The notes beneath the pieces were generated by a model. It saw only the letters and a list, made by a program, of their open reading frames with translations. It was not told the origin of the DNA and ran no database searches. DNA of 64,000 nt. Origin: Trichobilharzia szidati (taxonomy: Eukaryota; Platyhelminthes; Trematoda; Strigeidida; Schistosomatidae). The stretch is taken from assembly GCA_944472155.2 (NCBI GenBank), contig OX235271.1:106405256-106469255 (forward strand). Direction: 5' to 3'. How positions within the stretch are numbered: the stretch's first letter is position 1; each line of letters opens with the position of its first letter. Positions 1 through 11,145 of the stretch are shown here, piece after piece. Position numbers and translations under genes: made by a program.

Positions 1-735
1 TGTTTTAGATGGATTACAAATACTTGGGAAAAAAATAAAGCTTGAAGTAATTCCTCCATATAACTTTGGTGTGTACGGCATCGAGTCTTATTCTTGATAA
101 TAATTTGAAATAAGTAATGCACTTGTATACTTTTGTCAGCATTTTCTTCGTAACATCACAAGTGAATAGTACTCAAGGTAGACTAATAATAATGACAGTT
201 TATATTTTCTTATAAACGGGTGTTTTCAAGAAATGCAAGCTATTTTGCAGACAAGATCAATTATGTTATAAGTTACAATCGTGAAGTATTATAAATCAAT
301 ACTTTTTTATTGGTATAAAGATATATTTCACAACTGTAATCCAGGTTGCGTCGTTGGTGAAGGCAATGCGCAATTCACGAGGGAATTGTAAGTTATGGGA
401 CCAATAATGTTTGCAGATCATTTATCATTGTAAATGGGCAAATATCTACATTCTTCGTTCTCATTCAAAAAGTTAAATGGAAGCTGAAATGGTGAGAGAC
501 AAAAGAAGACAAACAACAACAACGCAAAAGAAAGCAAGTGGAGTACTTAGGGAGTGATGAATATGTATATATACATTTATATTCTGTTTAGTAATTATAG
601 TTATTTTGGTGCACTAACTAACTAGTCCCGTGATGCTAACTTTTATATTGTGTGAGCTAATATTATTGTCCTGTGTAAAAATGTCTATCATGTACTTCCA
701 ATAATATAAAAATTTATAATTGTAGTTTGTTGTAA
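1..735. other. AT-rich flank and probable 3' UTR of the adjacent LINE
   Basis: No gene is visible. The part nearest position 735 follows the stop codon of the minus-strand CR1-like LINE and is probably its 3' UTR, but I cannot see a defined 3' end. The rest is AT-rich non-coding DNA. Confidence 0.5.
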
Positions 736-3399
736 CTACACGTTTAATGAACTTAAAATATCTATGTTGGACGAAAAAGTGGGTGTAGGATTCAGACTCA
801 GAAGTGCACTGTCATCTTTGAGCAGTCTGGTGACTGAGGAGATGAACACTGCGAGTGTGTTTGCATCGCGCACATCAGCTGGTAGTCTATTCCAAATGAC
901 TGAAAACTTATTTAAGAAGAAATTATACCGCATGTAAGTCTGACAATGCTCTGTAGCAACTAGGTTGTGATGATTTCTAAGATTGTAACTGATGACAGCG
1001 GTAGGTTTAATTACTGGCTCGGAGGAGTGCACGAGCAGATTAGTTAGCTTGTAGTAAAAAATCAGGTTTAGCTTAAGACGTCTTTTCCAGAGTGGTTCTA
1101 AACTTAGTCTGTCGCAACGTTCATAGTATTGAAGACCACTTTCTAAACCAAGAATTCTTAAGGTGAATTGCCGTTGCACTCCTTCTAACTTAAGCTTGTC
1201 ATTTTGTCTGAGTCCGCTAAGAATAAACGGGCAGTATTCTAAAATAGGTCGGACACATACTTTATATAATAAAACCCTAGTTTCACAACAAAAGAAATTG
1301 CGAGTTATGCATCCTAGGAGCCTTCGTGTTTTACGTCTGGCATAATCAGTTTGTTCAGAGAACGTTAAGTTACTAGAGTATCTGATACCGAGATCTACGA
1401 CTGAGTTGAGCTTGGCTAGTTTACGCCCATTTATTTCAAGATTCAGGTCAAGGTTATTGTTTCCGATACAAATCCAGCCGCATTTATCAATGTTGAACTT
1501 TAGACAGGATTCAGTACACCATGTTGCGAGACTACTTAGTTCAAGATGTATTTTATTCACCATATCACTTAGTTCATGAGCGTAGCAGGAGTAAACGACT
1601 TTGAGGTCGTCAGCATATAGGAATGATTTACCTGAGGTGAAGCAGTTGCAAATGCTGTTAATGTATACTGTAAATAAAAGTGGACCTAGGACACTACCTT
1701 GCACAACCCCACTTGTGATCTGCCTAGGATGAGACAATACAGATCCAACCTTGGTTATTTGTACCCTGTTGCTTAGAAACGATTTTAACCAGCTCAGTAA
1801 TGGATTGCGAATCCCACATGAATACAGCTTCTCAAAGAGAATACTGTGAGATACCATGTCAAATGCCCTAGATATGTCGAAGTAGAGAACAACAACTAGC
1901 TTACGTGCTTCGCGACTACTAGTGATGCAGTTGAAAAAGTCGAAGTGGCAGGTAACGCAAGACCTATTTTTGAGAAATCCGTGTTGAGATCTTGTAACAA
2001 GATCTTCCTTAAGTAGATAGTCTGACAACTGATCTTTGACAACTTTCTCCATGACTCGCGAGACAACTGGGGTTATATTTATAGGTTTGTAATTGCGGAC
2101 GTTTGCCTTATCACCGGATTTATAGTGTGGAATTATGAAGCTAGTTTTCCACTCATTAGGGTAAGTGCCAGTGTCCATAGATATTGAGAAGAATTTAAGA
2201 AGCAGTAGGGGTATATCACACCCACTGTTTTTGAAAATTATAGAAGCAAGGCCATCTGGTCCCGTGCTAGTGGAAGGTTTCAGGCTTTTAACTGCTTGTT
2301 CTATTAATTGGTCGGTGAACACTACGCTTCCGAGGAAAGAGCTAGTAAGGGGGCCAGTGTCACCAGGAATGCGCGTTTCTAAACTGAAGTTTGCAAACCA
2401 TTCACTGAATATTTCACAGATGGTGGCAGGCACATTGTAGATAACTCTGTCATGAAGTAAATAGGGGATGTCCCTAGTCGACTGCATTCGTTTTTTAAGA
2501 AGTGTTGTTAAGTTATAAACTTTGGAGGTGCTTTCAAGTGCCCTTATTTCTTCGTCGAGGTCCTTTTGAGAGCGTTGACGCTTGATAGATTCAAGAGACT
2601 CATGGATTGAGTGCAGTAGTGATATATCCTTAGTGGAATAGTACTGTTTCTTCAACTTCCTTAACTTATTGCGGCATGCCCTCGGAATGTATTCAGCTTG
2701 GTGTCTACTTAATTTCACTACCTTCTTAGGAGCAACAGTATCTAGACAAAGGATAACATTCCTGTAAAATAGGGACACTACAGCCTCCAGGGAGTCAGTG
2801 GTAAAATATTCATCCCAGTGACAGAGTTGAATGAGTTCTTGGACTAATCCCCAGTCTGTATGTTTGTAACTACGACAAATCAAGCTCCCTGAATCCTGTT
2901 TGTTTCTTGTATTTAGTGGTGAGAAAGGCAGAGAGCAGAGTACCATTCTATGGTCACTACTGGAAAATCTGTTACCAACATAGGTGGAGACTGGGATTGT
3001 GTCATGACAAAACACAAGGTCCAACATGTTGTCACCACGAGTGGATGTCTGGACGTGTTGCTGCCATCCATAACAATCGATAGTGGCAAGTAATTCGTCG
3101 AAGCGTTGGGGGCCGGAACTACTCAACCAATTGACTTCTGGAAGATTGAAGTCACCTGCAATTATTTTGTAATTAGTACTAAACGATGAGGCGTGTGCGA
3201 ATGATTTAGCTAATAACGCATCAGTTTCTTTGGTTGAGCTTGGTGCTCGATAAACACAGCCTATGAGAAGCTTGTACTTATCTCCTTGTAAGACGACCCA
3301 GAGTGAATCAGGTACCTGGTTCAATATTTCATCTTCCACTTTACTGGCTACGAATGAGTTATGTATATATATATGAGACATCCTCCACCACGCTTGCAA
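736..3399 (-). CDS. LINE endonuclease-reverse transcriptase (887-codon ORF)
   Basis: This is the replication protein of a CR1-like LINE: it nicks target DNA and copies the element RNA at the nick. The apurinic-type endonuclease part has GDFNLPEVNW near residue 80 and SSSDHRMV near 150. The reverse transcriptase follows, with GPDGLASIIFKNSG, a PINITPVVSRVMEK segment, FDISRAFDMVSH (catalytic Asp), SGVVQGSVLGPLLF and YADDLKVVY (catalytic Asp pair) near residue 590. A cysteine-containing C-terminal region follows. There is no internal stop in 887 codons, which is unusual among the decayed elements here. The first endonuclease motif lies upstream in another frame, so the predicted start is an artefact of a frameshift and the copy is probably not autonomous. 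Confidence 0.85.
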   Translation of the reverse strand: MQAWWRMSHIYIHNSFVASKVEDEILNQVPDSLWVVLQGDKYKLLIGCVYRAPSSTKETDALLAKSFAHASSFSTNYKIIAGDFNLPEVNWLSSSGPQRFDELLATIDCYGWQQHVQTSTRGDNMLDLVFCHDTIPVSTYVGNRFSSSDHRMVLCSLPFSPLNTRNKQDSGSLICRSYKHTDWGLVQELIQLCHWDEYFTTDSLEAVVSLFYRNVILCLDTVAPKKVVKLSRHQAEYIPRACRNKLRKLKKQYYSTKDISLLHSIHESLESIKRQRSQKDLDEEIRALESTSKVYNLTTLLKKRMQSTRDIPYLLHDRVIYNVPATICEIFSEWFANFSLETRIPGDTGPLTSSFLGSVVFTDQLIEQAVKSLKPSTSTGPDGLASIIFKNSGCDIPLLLLKFFSISMDTGTYPNEWKTSFIIPHYKSGDKANVRNYKPINITPVVSRVMEKVVKDQLSDYLLKEDLVTRSQHGFLKNRSCVTCHFDFFNCITSSREARKLVVVLYFDISRAFDMVSHSILFEKLYSCGIRNPLLSWLKSFLSNRVQITKVGSVLSHPRQITSGVVQGSVLGPLLFTVYINSICNCFTSGKSFLYADDLKVVYSCYAHELSDMVNKIHLELSSLATWCTESCLKFNIDKCGWICIGNNNLDLNLEINGRKLAKLNSVVDLGIRYSSNLTFSEQTDYARRKTRRLLGCITRNFFCCETRVLLYKVCVRPILEYCPFILSGLRQNDKLKLEGVQRQFTLRILGLESGLQYYERCDRLSLEPLWKRRLKLNLIFYYKLTNLLVHSSEPVIKPTAVISYNLRNHHNLVATEHCQTYMRYNFFLNKFSVIWNRLPADVRDANTLAVFISSVTRLLKDDSALLSLNPTPTFSSNIDILSSLNV

Positions 3400-3520
3400 T
3401 CTCTATTTGCACGGTGTACAGTGTAATCATCTATGCCTATATGCACATCAAGTACAGAATATGAGCACCATGATTCAGTAATCAAAGCTACAGTAGGCTT
3501 GGCGATAAATAATAATGCCC
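736..3520 (-). mobile_element. CR1-like non-LTR retrotransposon, 5'-truncated
   Basis: The element reads on the minus strand. The intact endonuclease/RT ORF is preceded (3400-3517) by more endonuclease sequence, with the ALITESWC motif and a GGG-C stretch just before the break. These are joined out of frame across an AT microsatellite at about 3363-3376. The 5' end stops near 3520, where it abuts an RTE-like fragment also found elsewhere in the window, so it is truncated and lacks ORF1. Its protein is clearly related to the plus-strand LINE at 3.9-8.7 kb, so both belong to one clade. I place them near the CR1 clade (schistosome SR1/Perere type) from domain style only. Confidence 0.85.
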
Positions 3521-3852
3521 ATCGGTGATAATACGCAGTCAGCTTGTCTTACTCTAGTATTCACTTCAAACGCCTCGCTGAGTTTTCTGTTGTGGATCAG
3601 CTGATACGCAGCAGTGTCATATAGCCAGCTGTTGAATGATGTTTGTAACTATTGGTTTAGCCTTAAGGCCAGAATGAGGGTGTGTTGGTCACTTACCGTA
3701 TTTCTTGACCTGTAAGTGTCATTTAATCCCATCACAAGGGAGGTGCTTTGGAAATGTATTACGGTGAAAGTAGTGCAAAAATATAGTGATACAATATGTA
3801 TAAATGGATGACGCTGCGAGCACAAATTATGGCTCATAATCATACTAATCAT
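3521..3852 (-). repeat. Composite repeat, truncated copy (RTE fragment plus PLE-like terminal segment)
   Basis: This is nearly identical to 9586-9915 and 31755-32095. From the low-coordinate side it holds about 130 nt of minus-strand RTE reverse transcriptase (the KLSEAFEV-VRQ region) joined to a segment ending in GATGACGCTGCGAGCAC, which resembles PLE termini. The two longer copies continue for more than 1 kb past this point. Here the match stops at about 3852, where the plus-strand CR1-like element begins. Confidence 0.75.
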
Positions 3853-3885
3853 ACCTATAACTAATGACTCTCATATCAAATAGTT

Positions 3886-5469
3886 ATGGTTAAACAAAGT
3901 AAAAAGCAACGAACTCAATCCCCTGTAAATCTGATCACTAATCTTAAGTCGCTGATTACTACATCAAGCAACACACTCCCTACAAATGGTTATAGTGAGC
4001 CACATAACCCACTTGTATGTCGTAAGCGTCGAGCTGAAACTGAGGATAAAACTGTACTGACAGCTAGTATTAGCACTACTTGCAAAAATTCAGTACCCCC
4101 TGCTCATACAGAAACCCTCCCTACACCTTATGTGCTTATCGAAAAGCTCCAGCCTTCAAGCTCTGTTTCAGTACTATCTTCAGAAATAGAACTTCTAAAG
4201 TTGTCTATAGGAGAAATTAAGGCAGAGTTAAGGGACTTAAAAAACAATAAGTCAGTAGATCCTGGAATTTCTGAAACCAATACCAAAATATCCAAATTAT
4301 CAGATCAGATCAGCGATATCAGATCGCAGGTCTGTGAACTGACACCTTTAACTATTCTCATGAAAACTGTAGACCTTAACAAACTTGACACGGAATCGGT
4401 ATCTAAGGTGGATAACCTCATTAACTTTGTTACTACAGAAGTAACAAAACGACTCGACGCTAAACTAAATGCTATTGTCTACAACGTTCCGGACAATGAG
4501 GCACTAAAAAAGGTACAGAGCATCCTACTTAGTGAGGCGAAAATGCCCAACTCCAAGACTAAGTGCTACAGGCTGAAGAAGAGTCAACATTAAAAGTGTT
4601 GTCCTATTCGTTTTCAGTTCGAAACACCGGCTGAGGCCAGAAAATTCATCCACTCCCAACACACCCTATCGCAAGCCAGAAATTACAAACTAATAAAGGT
4701 TGCGGTGGACAAGACCGTCATAGAAAGGCGCGTATACAATCATCTCACAGAGTCTAATTGTGGAATAAACAATAGGACATTGCAAGCAGCAATTATACCC
4801 AACCCTTTGAGAGATACCGTAGAATCCACCGCACCACCCCTCTCAAACCACACAGAATTATCCTCTCAGAGAGAGACACCAACCGCAAGGCTACTAAATC
4901 GTAATCAAATAGCCAATAAAACTATACCGCCTATCACCGTAGATATAGACATGTCACCAAATAATCCCGGGAAAAAAGTCAAAATCCCTCGAAAGTCGGC
5001 CCTGTCCTCTCCTGTCCATAAGTCCATTGGTAAAAAAGAGAAGAATATGACCCCAAATCATGCCAACAACAATAATGGCAGTATAAATAAGCCCACATTT
5101 CCCACGTTCAATAGTATTGGCACCCACAACGTGCGAAATAGCACCATGGCACACACTGATAACCAACGCCACAACAATGCCTCCCTCAATAGTACAAGTG
5201 GCAATAGTCAGAACTCGACCACCAACAACTCAGGGTATCCACAGCATGGCAGACAAATAAATTTTGATCGGATATACGGTACAAGTCTGCTGGGAACTAA
5301 CCCACAAAGCAGTACACACGAAACCCTTAAAAGGGCACAACTAGTACCTAACAATAGGTGGAATAATAAACCATGGTCTTCACAAGGTCCCAATCATTTT
5401 TTATCCCCTGCGTCCCTGTCAGCGTTGAAAAAACAGCTGGTAGGGATGCTAACACTCCTGAACCGCTAG
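3886..5469 (+). pseudogene. CR1-like LINE ORF1 (nucleic-acid-binding protein), one internal stop
   Basis: ORF1 of the plus-strand LINE; in related elements this protein binds the element RNA. It starts MVKQSKKQRTQSP, a basic N terminus. Residues about 105-155 form a heptad-like stretch (IELLKLSIGEIKAELRDLKN), consistent with a coiled coil. A segment around YNVPDNEAL then resembles the RNA-recognition-like fold found in many LINE ORF1 proteins; this is inference. A single TAA at 4591-4593 interrupts the frame, which otherwise continues through QFETPAEARKFIHS and an Asn/Ser/Thr-rich C-terminal part to a TAG at 5467-5469. There is no zinc-knuckle motif that I can see. Confidence 0.7.
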
Positions 5470-8400
5470 TGCTGGCTCCCCCTTTGCAGTCTAGTTCACC
5501 CGCATCCACTAAGCACACTTGGTACATGCACAAGTTTAGGTCAAATAAAGATCCCTACCCCCGTTTCTAGCTTAACTAAAAATAAAAATGCCTTAGCCTA
5601 TAGCACATCCAGTACTCCAACGCTTAACTCTTCACCAAAAACAACACACACCAACTCGATAGACATAGATGAGCAAGATGTTGAAACTCCTCTTAACATA
5701 GGGTCGTCATGTCAAACAGTACTACTGGGTGCTGAACCACATTCGGGGTTGATTAACGAACTTAAATACTTCAAATACTATTTCAAATCTCATCTTTACC
5801 CGATCCTCATAAATGCTAGATCTGTTCTAAATAAACTACCGATGCTCAGAGCACTCACAGTAATATACAAACCCCCTATAATTGTCATCACTGAATCCCG
5901 GTGTAATTCGAACATACTGGATGAAGAGATAAGCTTAGATAACTACACACACTTTCGGTGTGACAGGGAAGGTGGTAAGGGAGGGGGTTGCCTCATGTAC
6001 TTTCTGAATGCACTTGCTGTATCACAGCTAGAAAGTAGTACACTTAACATGCCTGAGACTTTATGGGTTAACTTACACTTAAATAACGCAATGGTATTAA
6101 TTGGATGCACCTGCAGAGCACCTGGTACCTTTAGTAATTACGAGACCCAACTTATTAATACTCTGGAACAATTATCCTCCCTACACTACGATCATAAGAT
6201 CCTATGTGGAGACTTTAACTTACCAGAAATCAACTGGGAAATACCCACAGGTCCAACTAAACTTGATAAGTTCTTAGGCACACTGGATATACTTGGCTGG
6301 AAGCAGACTGTCACAACCCCAACAAGAGGTAATAACGTACTAGACTTAATCTTCTGCCACAATATAAGTCCCCTTTCTACCCTAGTAGGTTCTGAGTTTC
6401 CAGGGTGTGACCACAAAACAGTGCTGTGTGCACTGCCACTTCCGTCAAGTAGCAATGCAACCCATACCCATACTTCACAACAAATAACTTACAGGAACTA
6501 CAGTAAGGCAGACTGGACTCTAGTGAAATCAATGTTAAGATCCTCAGAATGGAGAGAGTACTTCACTACTGATGACCTCTCGCGAGCTCTGAGCATCTTC
6601 TACCATAACTCCAACACATGCTTAGATGCTGTCATTCCACTCCAAACACTTGAGCTTTCCCCACATAGGAGGTCATTCATAAAACCAAAGGATCGTATGA
6701 AACTGAAGAAACTCTCAACAAGTTACTTCAAACACCACGACTTTGGCACACTAGGTTTAATACTTAACACCCTTAGTTCCATCTCACAAGCTCGAAATTT
6801 CCGTATGAGAAACGAAGAACGCATCGCAGTAGCCAGTCCTGCTAGAGTGTATGCACTCACGGAAATCTTAAAGAAGCGAATGAATCGCAAAAATCACAGC
6901 ATTTCCCTCCTCATAGACAAACGTAGGCTATGTACTAATTCCGCAGACATGTGTGAATTATTCAACTCAACTTTTGCAGGTAACTACCTTAAGCCCACAG
7001 TCCGGTTACTCAATATGCACCCTGCTACTAATGTGGCACAAACTCCATCTCCACACACACCAAACTTAATTAGTACTGTTGAATTTAACTATACTAACAT
7101 TAAACAAACTATAAGAACCCTAAAATGCTCAAAAGGTTTTGGTACTGACGGTATATCATCCTTTTTTAGAAATATGGTGGCCCTGACATTCCCTTACTAC
7201 TGCTTAAAATATTCACAATGTCCTTAGGGACCCAAACTTACCCTGATGTGTGGAAAACAACGTTTATTATGCCTAAACACAAATCTGGCTCGAAAACAGA
7301 CGTCAGTAACTACAGGCCAATTAATATCACACCTATAGCATCTAGAATTATGGAGAGACTAGTTAAAGACAACCTAATGAAGCTTATGCTTAGTTGCAAC
7401 ATTATAAGTCCGAGCCAACATGGATTCCTAAAATCCAGATCTTGTTTAACATGCCACCTAGACTTCTTTAACTTTGTGACCAGCAGTCGTGACAGACGAC
7501 AACTAGTACTTGTCATCTACTTCGACATCTCAAAGGCATTTGACCGTGTTGGCCATTTACTACTAGTGCATAAGCTGAAATCCTTAGGAATACGTGACCC
7601 ACTATTAGGATGGCTTAAATCATTCCTTAACAATAGGTCCCAAATAGTTAAACTCGGATCTATAACTTCGAAACCTAGCCCAATCACCTCTGGTGTAGTA
7701 CAAGGTAGTGTCAATGGACCCCTTCTATTTACCCTATATTAACGACATATGCGCTTGCTTTTCTCATGGGAAACCATTCATCTTTGCAGATGACCTCAAA
7801 GTAGCTTATACATTCCAATCTGATGACCTAGGGTACTTCCAGAATGTTATACAAAAAGAACTAGATAAAGTGACTGCTTGGTCGTCTTTATGGAACCTCC
7901 AATTTAACCTTAAAAAATGTGGCTGGATCTGCTTCGGTGCACCCTCTATCGACATGAAGTTAACGCTTCAATCGGCTTACCTAACCAAACTCCAAAGTGT
8001 CGTTGACCTAGGTCTGAGGTACTCGAGTAACCTAACATTCTCTGAGCAAGTGGCATCACAGACTCAAAAGTCGAGGATGCTTTTAGGATGCATACTCAGG
8101 AACTTTCACGACAATGAAGCAAAGCTCATTCTGTACAAAACCTGTGTGAGGCCACTACTAGAATACTGTCCATTTATTATTAGCAGCACTCACACACGTG
8201 AAAAGCTAAGAATTGAAAGTATCCAACGATATTTTACCTCGAAACTACTAGGCTACGAATGTAAGGAAGACTACATCTCACGGTGCATGATTCTACAACT
8301 TGACCCACTCTGGACAAGACGACTAATCATAAACCTAGTATTCTTCTATAAGGTCCTACACAGAATATCATTCTCAGACATTAAGGACATACAATTCGCG

Positions 8401-8652
8401 CAAGAAGGCTCTTACGATCTGCGTAACCGAAATTGCACAGTGACAATAAAAGCCTTTAAGTCAACACTCCGCGAAAACTTCTTCACAGTCATGTATTCTA
8501 AAATATGGAACAATCTGCCCCTAGATATCAGGAACTGCAATACAGTTTTAAGTTTCAAACGCTCTCTGTACACACTATTTCACTCTACCGACTATATAAA
8601 TAAACTGTTTATTCCTAGAACGAATCAACTACTAGTCTACTACAGTACCTAA
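5470..8652 (+). pseudogene. CR1-like LINE ORF2 (endonuclease-reverse transcriptase), two frameshifts
   Basis: This frame is open from 5470 and includes the endonuclease motifs ITESRCNSN, GGGCLMYF, GDFNLPEINW and GCDHKTVL. The RT domain starts around 7130 (GTDGISSFF). The frame is lost near 7172, resumes at 7218 (SNYRPINITP, FDISKAFDRVGH, SGVVQGSV), is lost again near 7728 where a base seems missing just before INDICAC, and continues to 8652 with FADDLKVAY and the C-terminal region. Order and spacing match the minus-strand LINE at 736-3399 throughout, so the frameshifts are easy to place. The copy cannot encode an active enzyme as it stands. Confidence 0.85.
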
Positions 8653-8760
8653 ACGCGCTTAAATACCCTTACTTCTCTAAAGACTATAAATAAACTAGTA
8701 GCATAAATGCATAAAAAGACATAGTAGAAACAAATTTTTGTTCATGAAATTACAATGTAC

Positions 8761-9280
8761 AACGAATATAAACAAAGATTTTTGACACCACATACTTTTT
8801 CTTTGTCCTCTGGTACATTTCTGTTACATTTACTTTGTAGTACAAGTTGCATTGATCTACATTCCGACTGAAGCTGAGAAACAATTGAAGTCACTTACTC
8901 ATATATTATCCCTCAAGGTTTGGCTAGTAATGGCTCAGCATCCTTGATGAAATCCACTGTCACCATAACAAGACGCTGTAGAGCACCTTATGCAAGCACT
9001 GTCAACGATCTAAGAAGGTTTTTATACAGCTTTCCACGCGTTTATCAACTTACTCGTACGGAGCAACCATGCTGTGACAAATGGCGGGCTATGGGTGACT
9101 AGAGTGCAGTAAAACAAATCTGCTTGAAATTGACCAATATTAATCTGCATTCAGTTGAATTCACATCTGGTATTACTTGCAAAAAAATGATGTCAAGATC
9201 ATAAAAATTAATCACTCATTTTAAATTAATACCCAATTTGAACATAAAACAAGATACGATGCCGCACACAACAAAGTTAT
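8761..9280. other. Non-coding, nothing recognised
   Basis: AT-rich sequence between two repeats. Only short chance ORFs are present and I see no repeat shared with the rest of the window. Confidence 0.5.
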
Positions 9281-9573
9281 ATGGAGGGATTGACTTCAAG
9301 CTTTATTTTTTCCCAAATATTTGTAATTTATCCGACACATACTTGGGTTTTCTTTGTTAATGCGAAGACAATATTTCTATATTTCCTTATGTGCCCCATT
9401 GAACGACTAACTATCAGAATGTGCTCACTAACTGAAGTCACAGAGGAGAGCAACCATGTAATTTCACTATAAATCAAATTCATGTAATTTAAATAATACT
9501 TATCCATGCCTGTACAACTGGTGTGTCCTACATTGATAGGCAAATATATATTATAACTAATCCAGTCCTCCAC
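9281..9573. repeat. Dispersed repeat shared with 12150-12425
   Basis: A block of roughly 270 nt starting near CTTCAAGCTTTATTTTTTCC matches 12163-12425 with scattered differences, in the same orientation and next to an RTE fragment in both places. I do not recognise the family. Minus-strand ORFs in both copies show similar peptide text (SEITWLLSS, SRSM-HI-KYRN), so it may be a remnant of a coding element. Confidence 0.7.
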
Positions 9574-11124
9574 AGTTAGGAATATCATCGGTGATAATAC
9601 GCAGTCAGCTTGTCTTACTCTAGTATTCACTTCAAACGCCTCGCTGAGTTTTCTGTTGTGGATCACCTGATACGCAGCAGTGTCATATAGCCAGCTGTTG
9701 AATGATGTTTGTAACTATTGGTTTAGCCTTAAGGCCAGAATGAGGGTGTGTTGGTCACTTACCGTATTTCTTGACCTGTAAGTGTCATTTAATCCCATCA
9801 CAAGGGAGGTGCTTTGGAAATGTATTACGGTGAAAGTAGTGCAAAAATATAGTGATACAGTATGTATAAATGGATGACGCTGCGAGCACAAATTATGGCT
9901 CATAATCAATCATACTAATGTATTCTTCTAGCTCCCTGATTTGCTTCCCATATCTTAACCTCCTCCCATTTTCTATTGCAATTTTCCACATGTTTGATAC
10001 AAGTGTTGGGTCACTTCGGTTGCACGTGTTTGGTGTTGATTCACCGAACAAAAATTCGATGATCAACTGCTCTTTCCACCTAACTACCTTACTTTTACCC
10101 CTTCCCACCTTATTGTTTGATTATATGCAAGTGAATGTATTGGAATGGTCGAGCTTTTTCTGGATTATTGAAACTAGCGGGGTCAGTCATTCTCGATAAT
10201 TTAGTTTACCGTAATCTTCTAGTTTAGCTTATGTAACCGACCTCAGAGTCAACACGTAATATTTGAATTTGTTGGGTCTTTAAGCCGAAAACGTTTTCCC
10301 CTGAGTGAGTTCCTTTGGTTTCAATGTCATCCTAATTCCAGCCTTATTAAAAGTCTTATGATATTCTTTCTCTATATGGCAGTACTACCGAGACTTGGAA
10401 TTTATTAATATTTTCCATTATTTTTTTACGGGTTTGAACAAGTTTTTGAATGAAGTCTGGTGGGTAATTATTCAGTAGTATTAATTTATTTGTTTGATCC
10501 CATTGTTCGAGTTTTTCTGACTTCTGACTCGATTACAGAAACATCCAACTAATTCTACCTTTACCGATATGTAGTCAAGACTCTTCTACATTTGTTGTCT
10601 GTAATTAAGAGGAAGGACTATATGTGGAAAGGACTGTTGAATTTTAAGGCAAACTTTCGTGCACCATAAACGGTTATATATAAGATATTATTGGCTGTCT
10701 GCATGATGTTTTAGTCTCACTTCTGGTAATTATAATTCGTAACATCTACCGTCTGAATATTTATAATCTTACTACTATTAAGTTATAAACGGTATCATTG
10801 GTTTCAATAAAAAAAGAATGCTTGTTGAAGGAAAAGTGAAACACATACTTCAGCCTAACCCTTGGCAGTTCACAATGAACTCTTAGTTACTTCAAGTGTA
10901 ATGGAAAGTTGCTGCATTCACTGTGGTTATAAACTAATTTAATGTACTAGTGAAAGTTGTTCTCAACGAAGCTCTGTAATTTTGTATACATACTCAATGT
11001 TAATTGTGGAAACATTGTTACCAAAGATTCGTATTGACCTCTGTTAAACATAACAAAATCCTAACGATCGATGATCCCAAATGGAAGCTTAGAGTATGAA
11101 ACAGTGTAGCGGGGACCAACTCTG
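9574..11124 (-). repeat. Composite repeat, copy 1 (about 1.5 kb)
   Basis: This copy runs in parallel with 31733-33497 over its whole length with high identity by eye. It consists of a short minus-strand RTE reverse-transcriptase piece, a PLE-like terminal segment (to about 9915), a short conserved ORF (9893-10108, minus) and about 1 kb of non-coding DNA. At about 10165-10175 it lacks the roughly 200-bp SINE present in copy 2. Because RTE and non-RTE parts are fused at the same point in three places, the chimera was copied as a unit. Confidence 0.8.
9893..10108 (-). CDS. Small conserved ORF inside the composite repeat, function unknown
   Basis: A 71-codon ORF starting MGRGKSKVVRWKEQLIIEF, with a basic N terminus and a charged C-terminal part (RRLRYGKQIRELEEYI). 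The same reading frame is preserved in the second copy (32104-32286, first 60 codons). Two recent copies of one repeat would share it anyway, so this is weak evidence of function. I do not recognise the protein; it may be the N terminus of a retroelement protein whose remainder is gone. Confidence 0.35.
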   Translation of the reverse strand: MGRGKSKVVRWKEQLIIEFLFGESTPNTCNRSDPTLVSNMWKIAIENGRRLRYGKQIRELEEYISMIDYEP

Positions 11125-11145
11125 CGATGATAAACAGAATTCAGA

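Larger units (their letters stand above)
3853..8760 (+). mobile_element. CR1-like non-LTR retrotransposon, near full length, inactivated
   Basis: The element has a short 5' leader, a first ORF with coiled-coil potential, an endonuclease-RT ORF and a 3' UTR. ORF1 and the first part of ORF2 lie in one reading frame (3886-7227), broken only by TAA at 4591 and TAG at 5467. Two further frameshifts, near 7172 and 7728, disrupt the reverse transcriptase. The 5' end sits exactly where the composite repeat at 3521-3852 stops matching its other copies. The 3' boundary near 8760 is an estimate. Confidence 0.85.
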
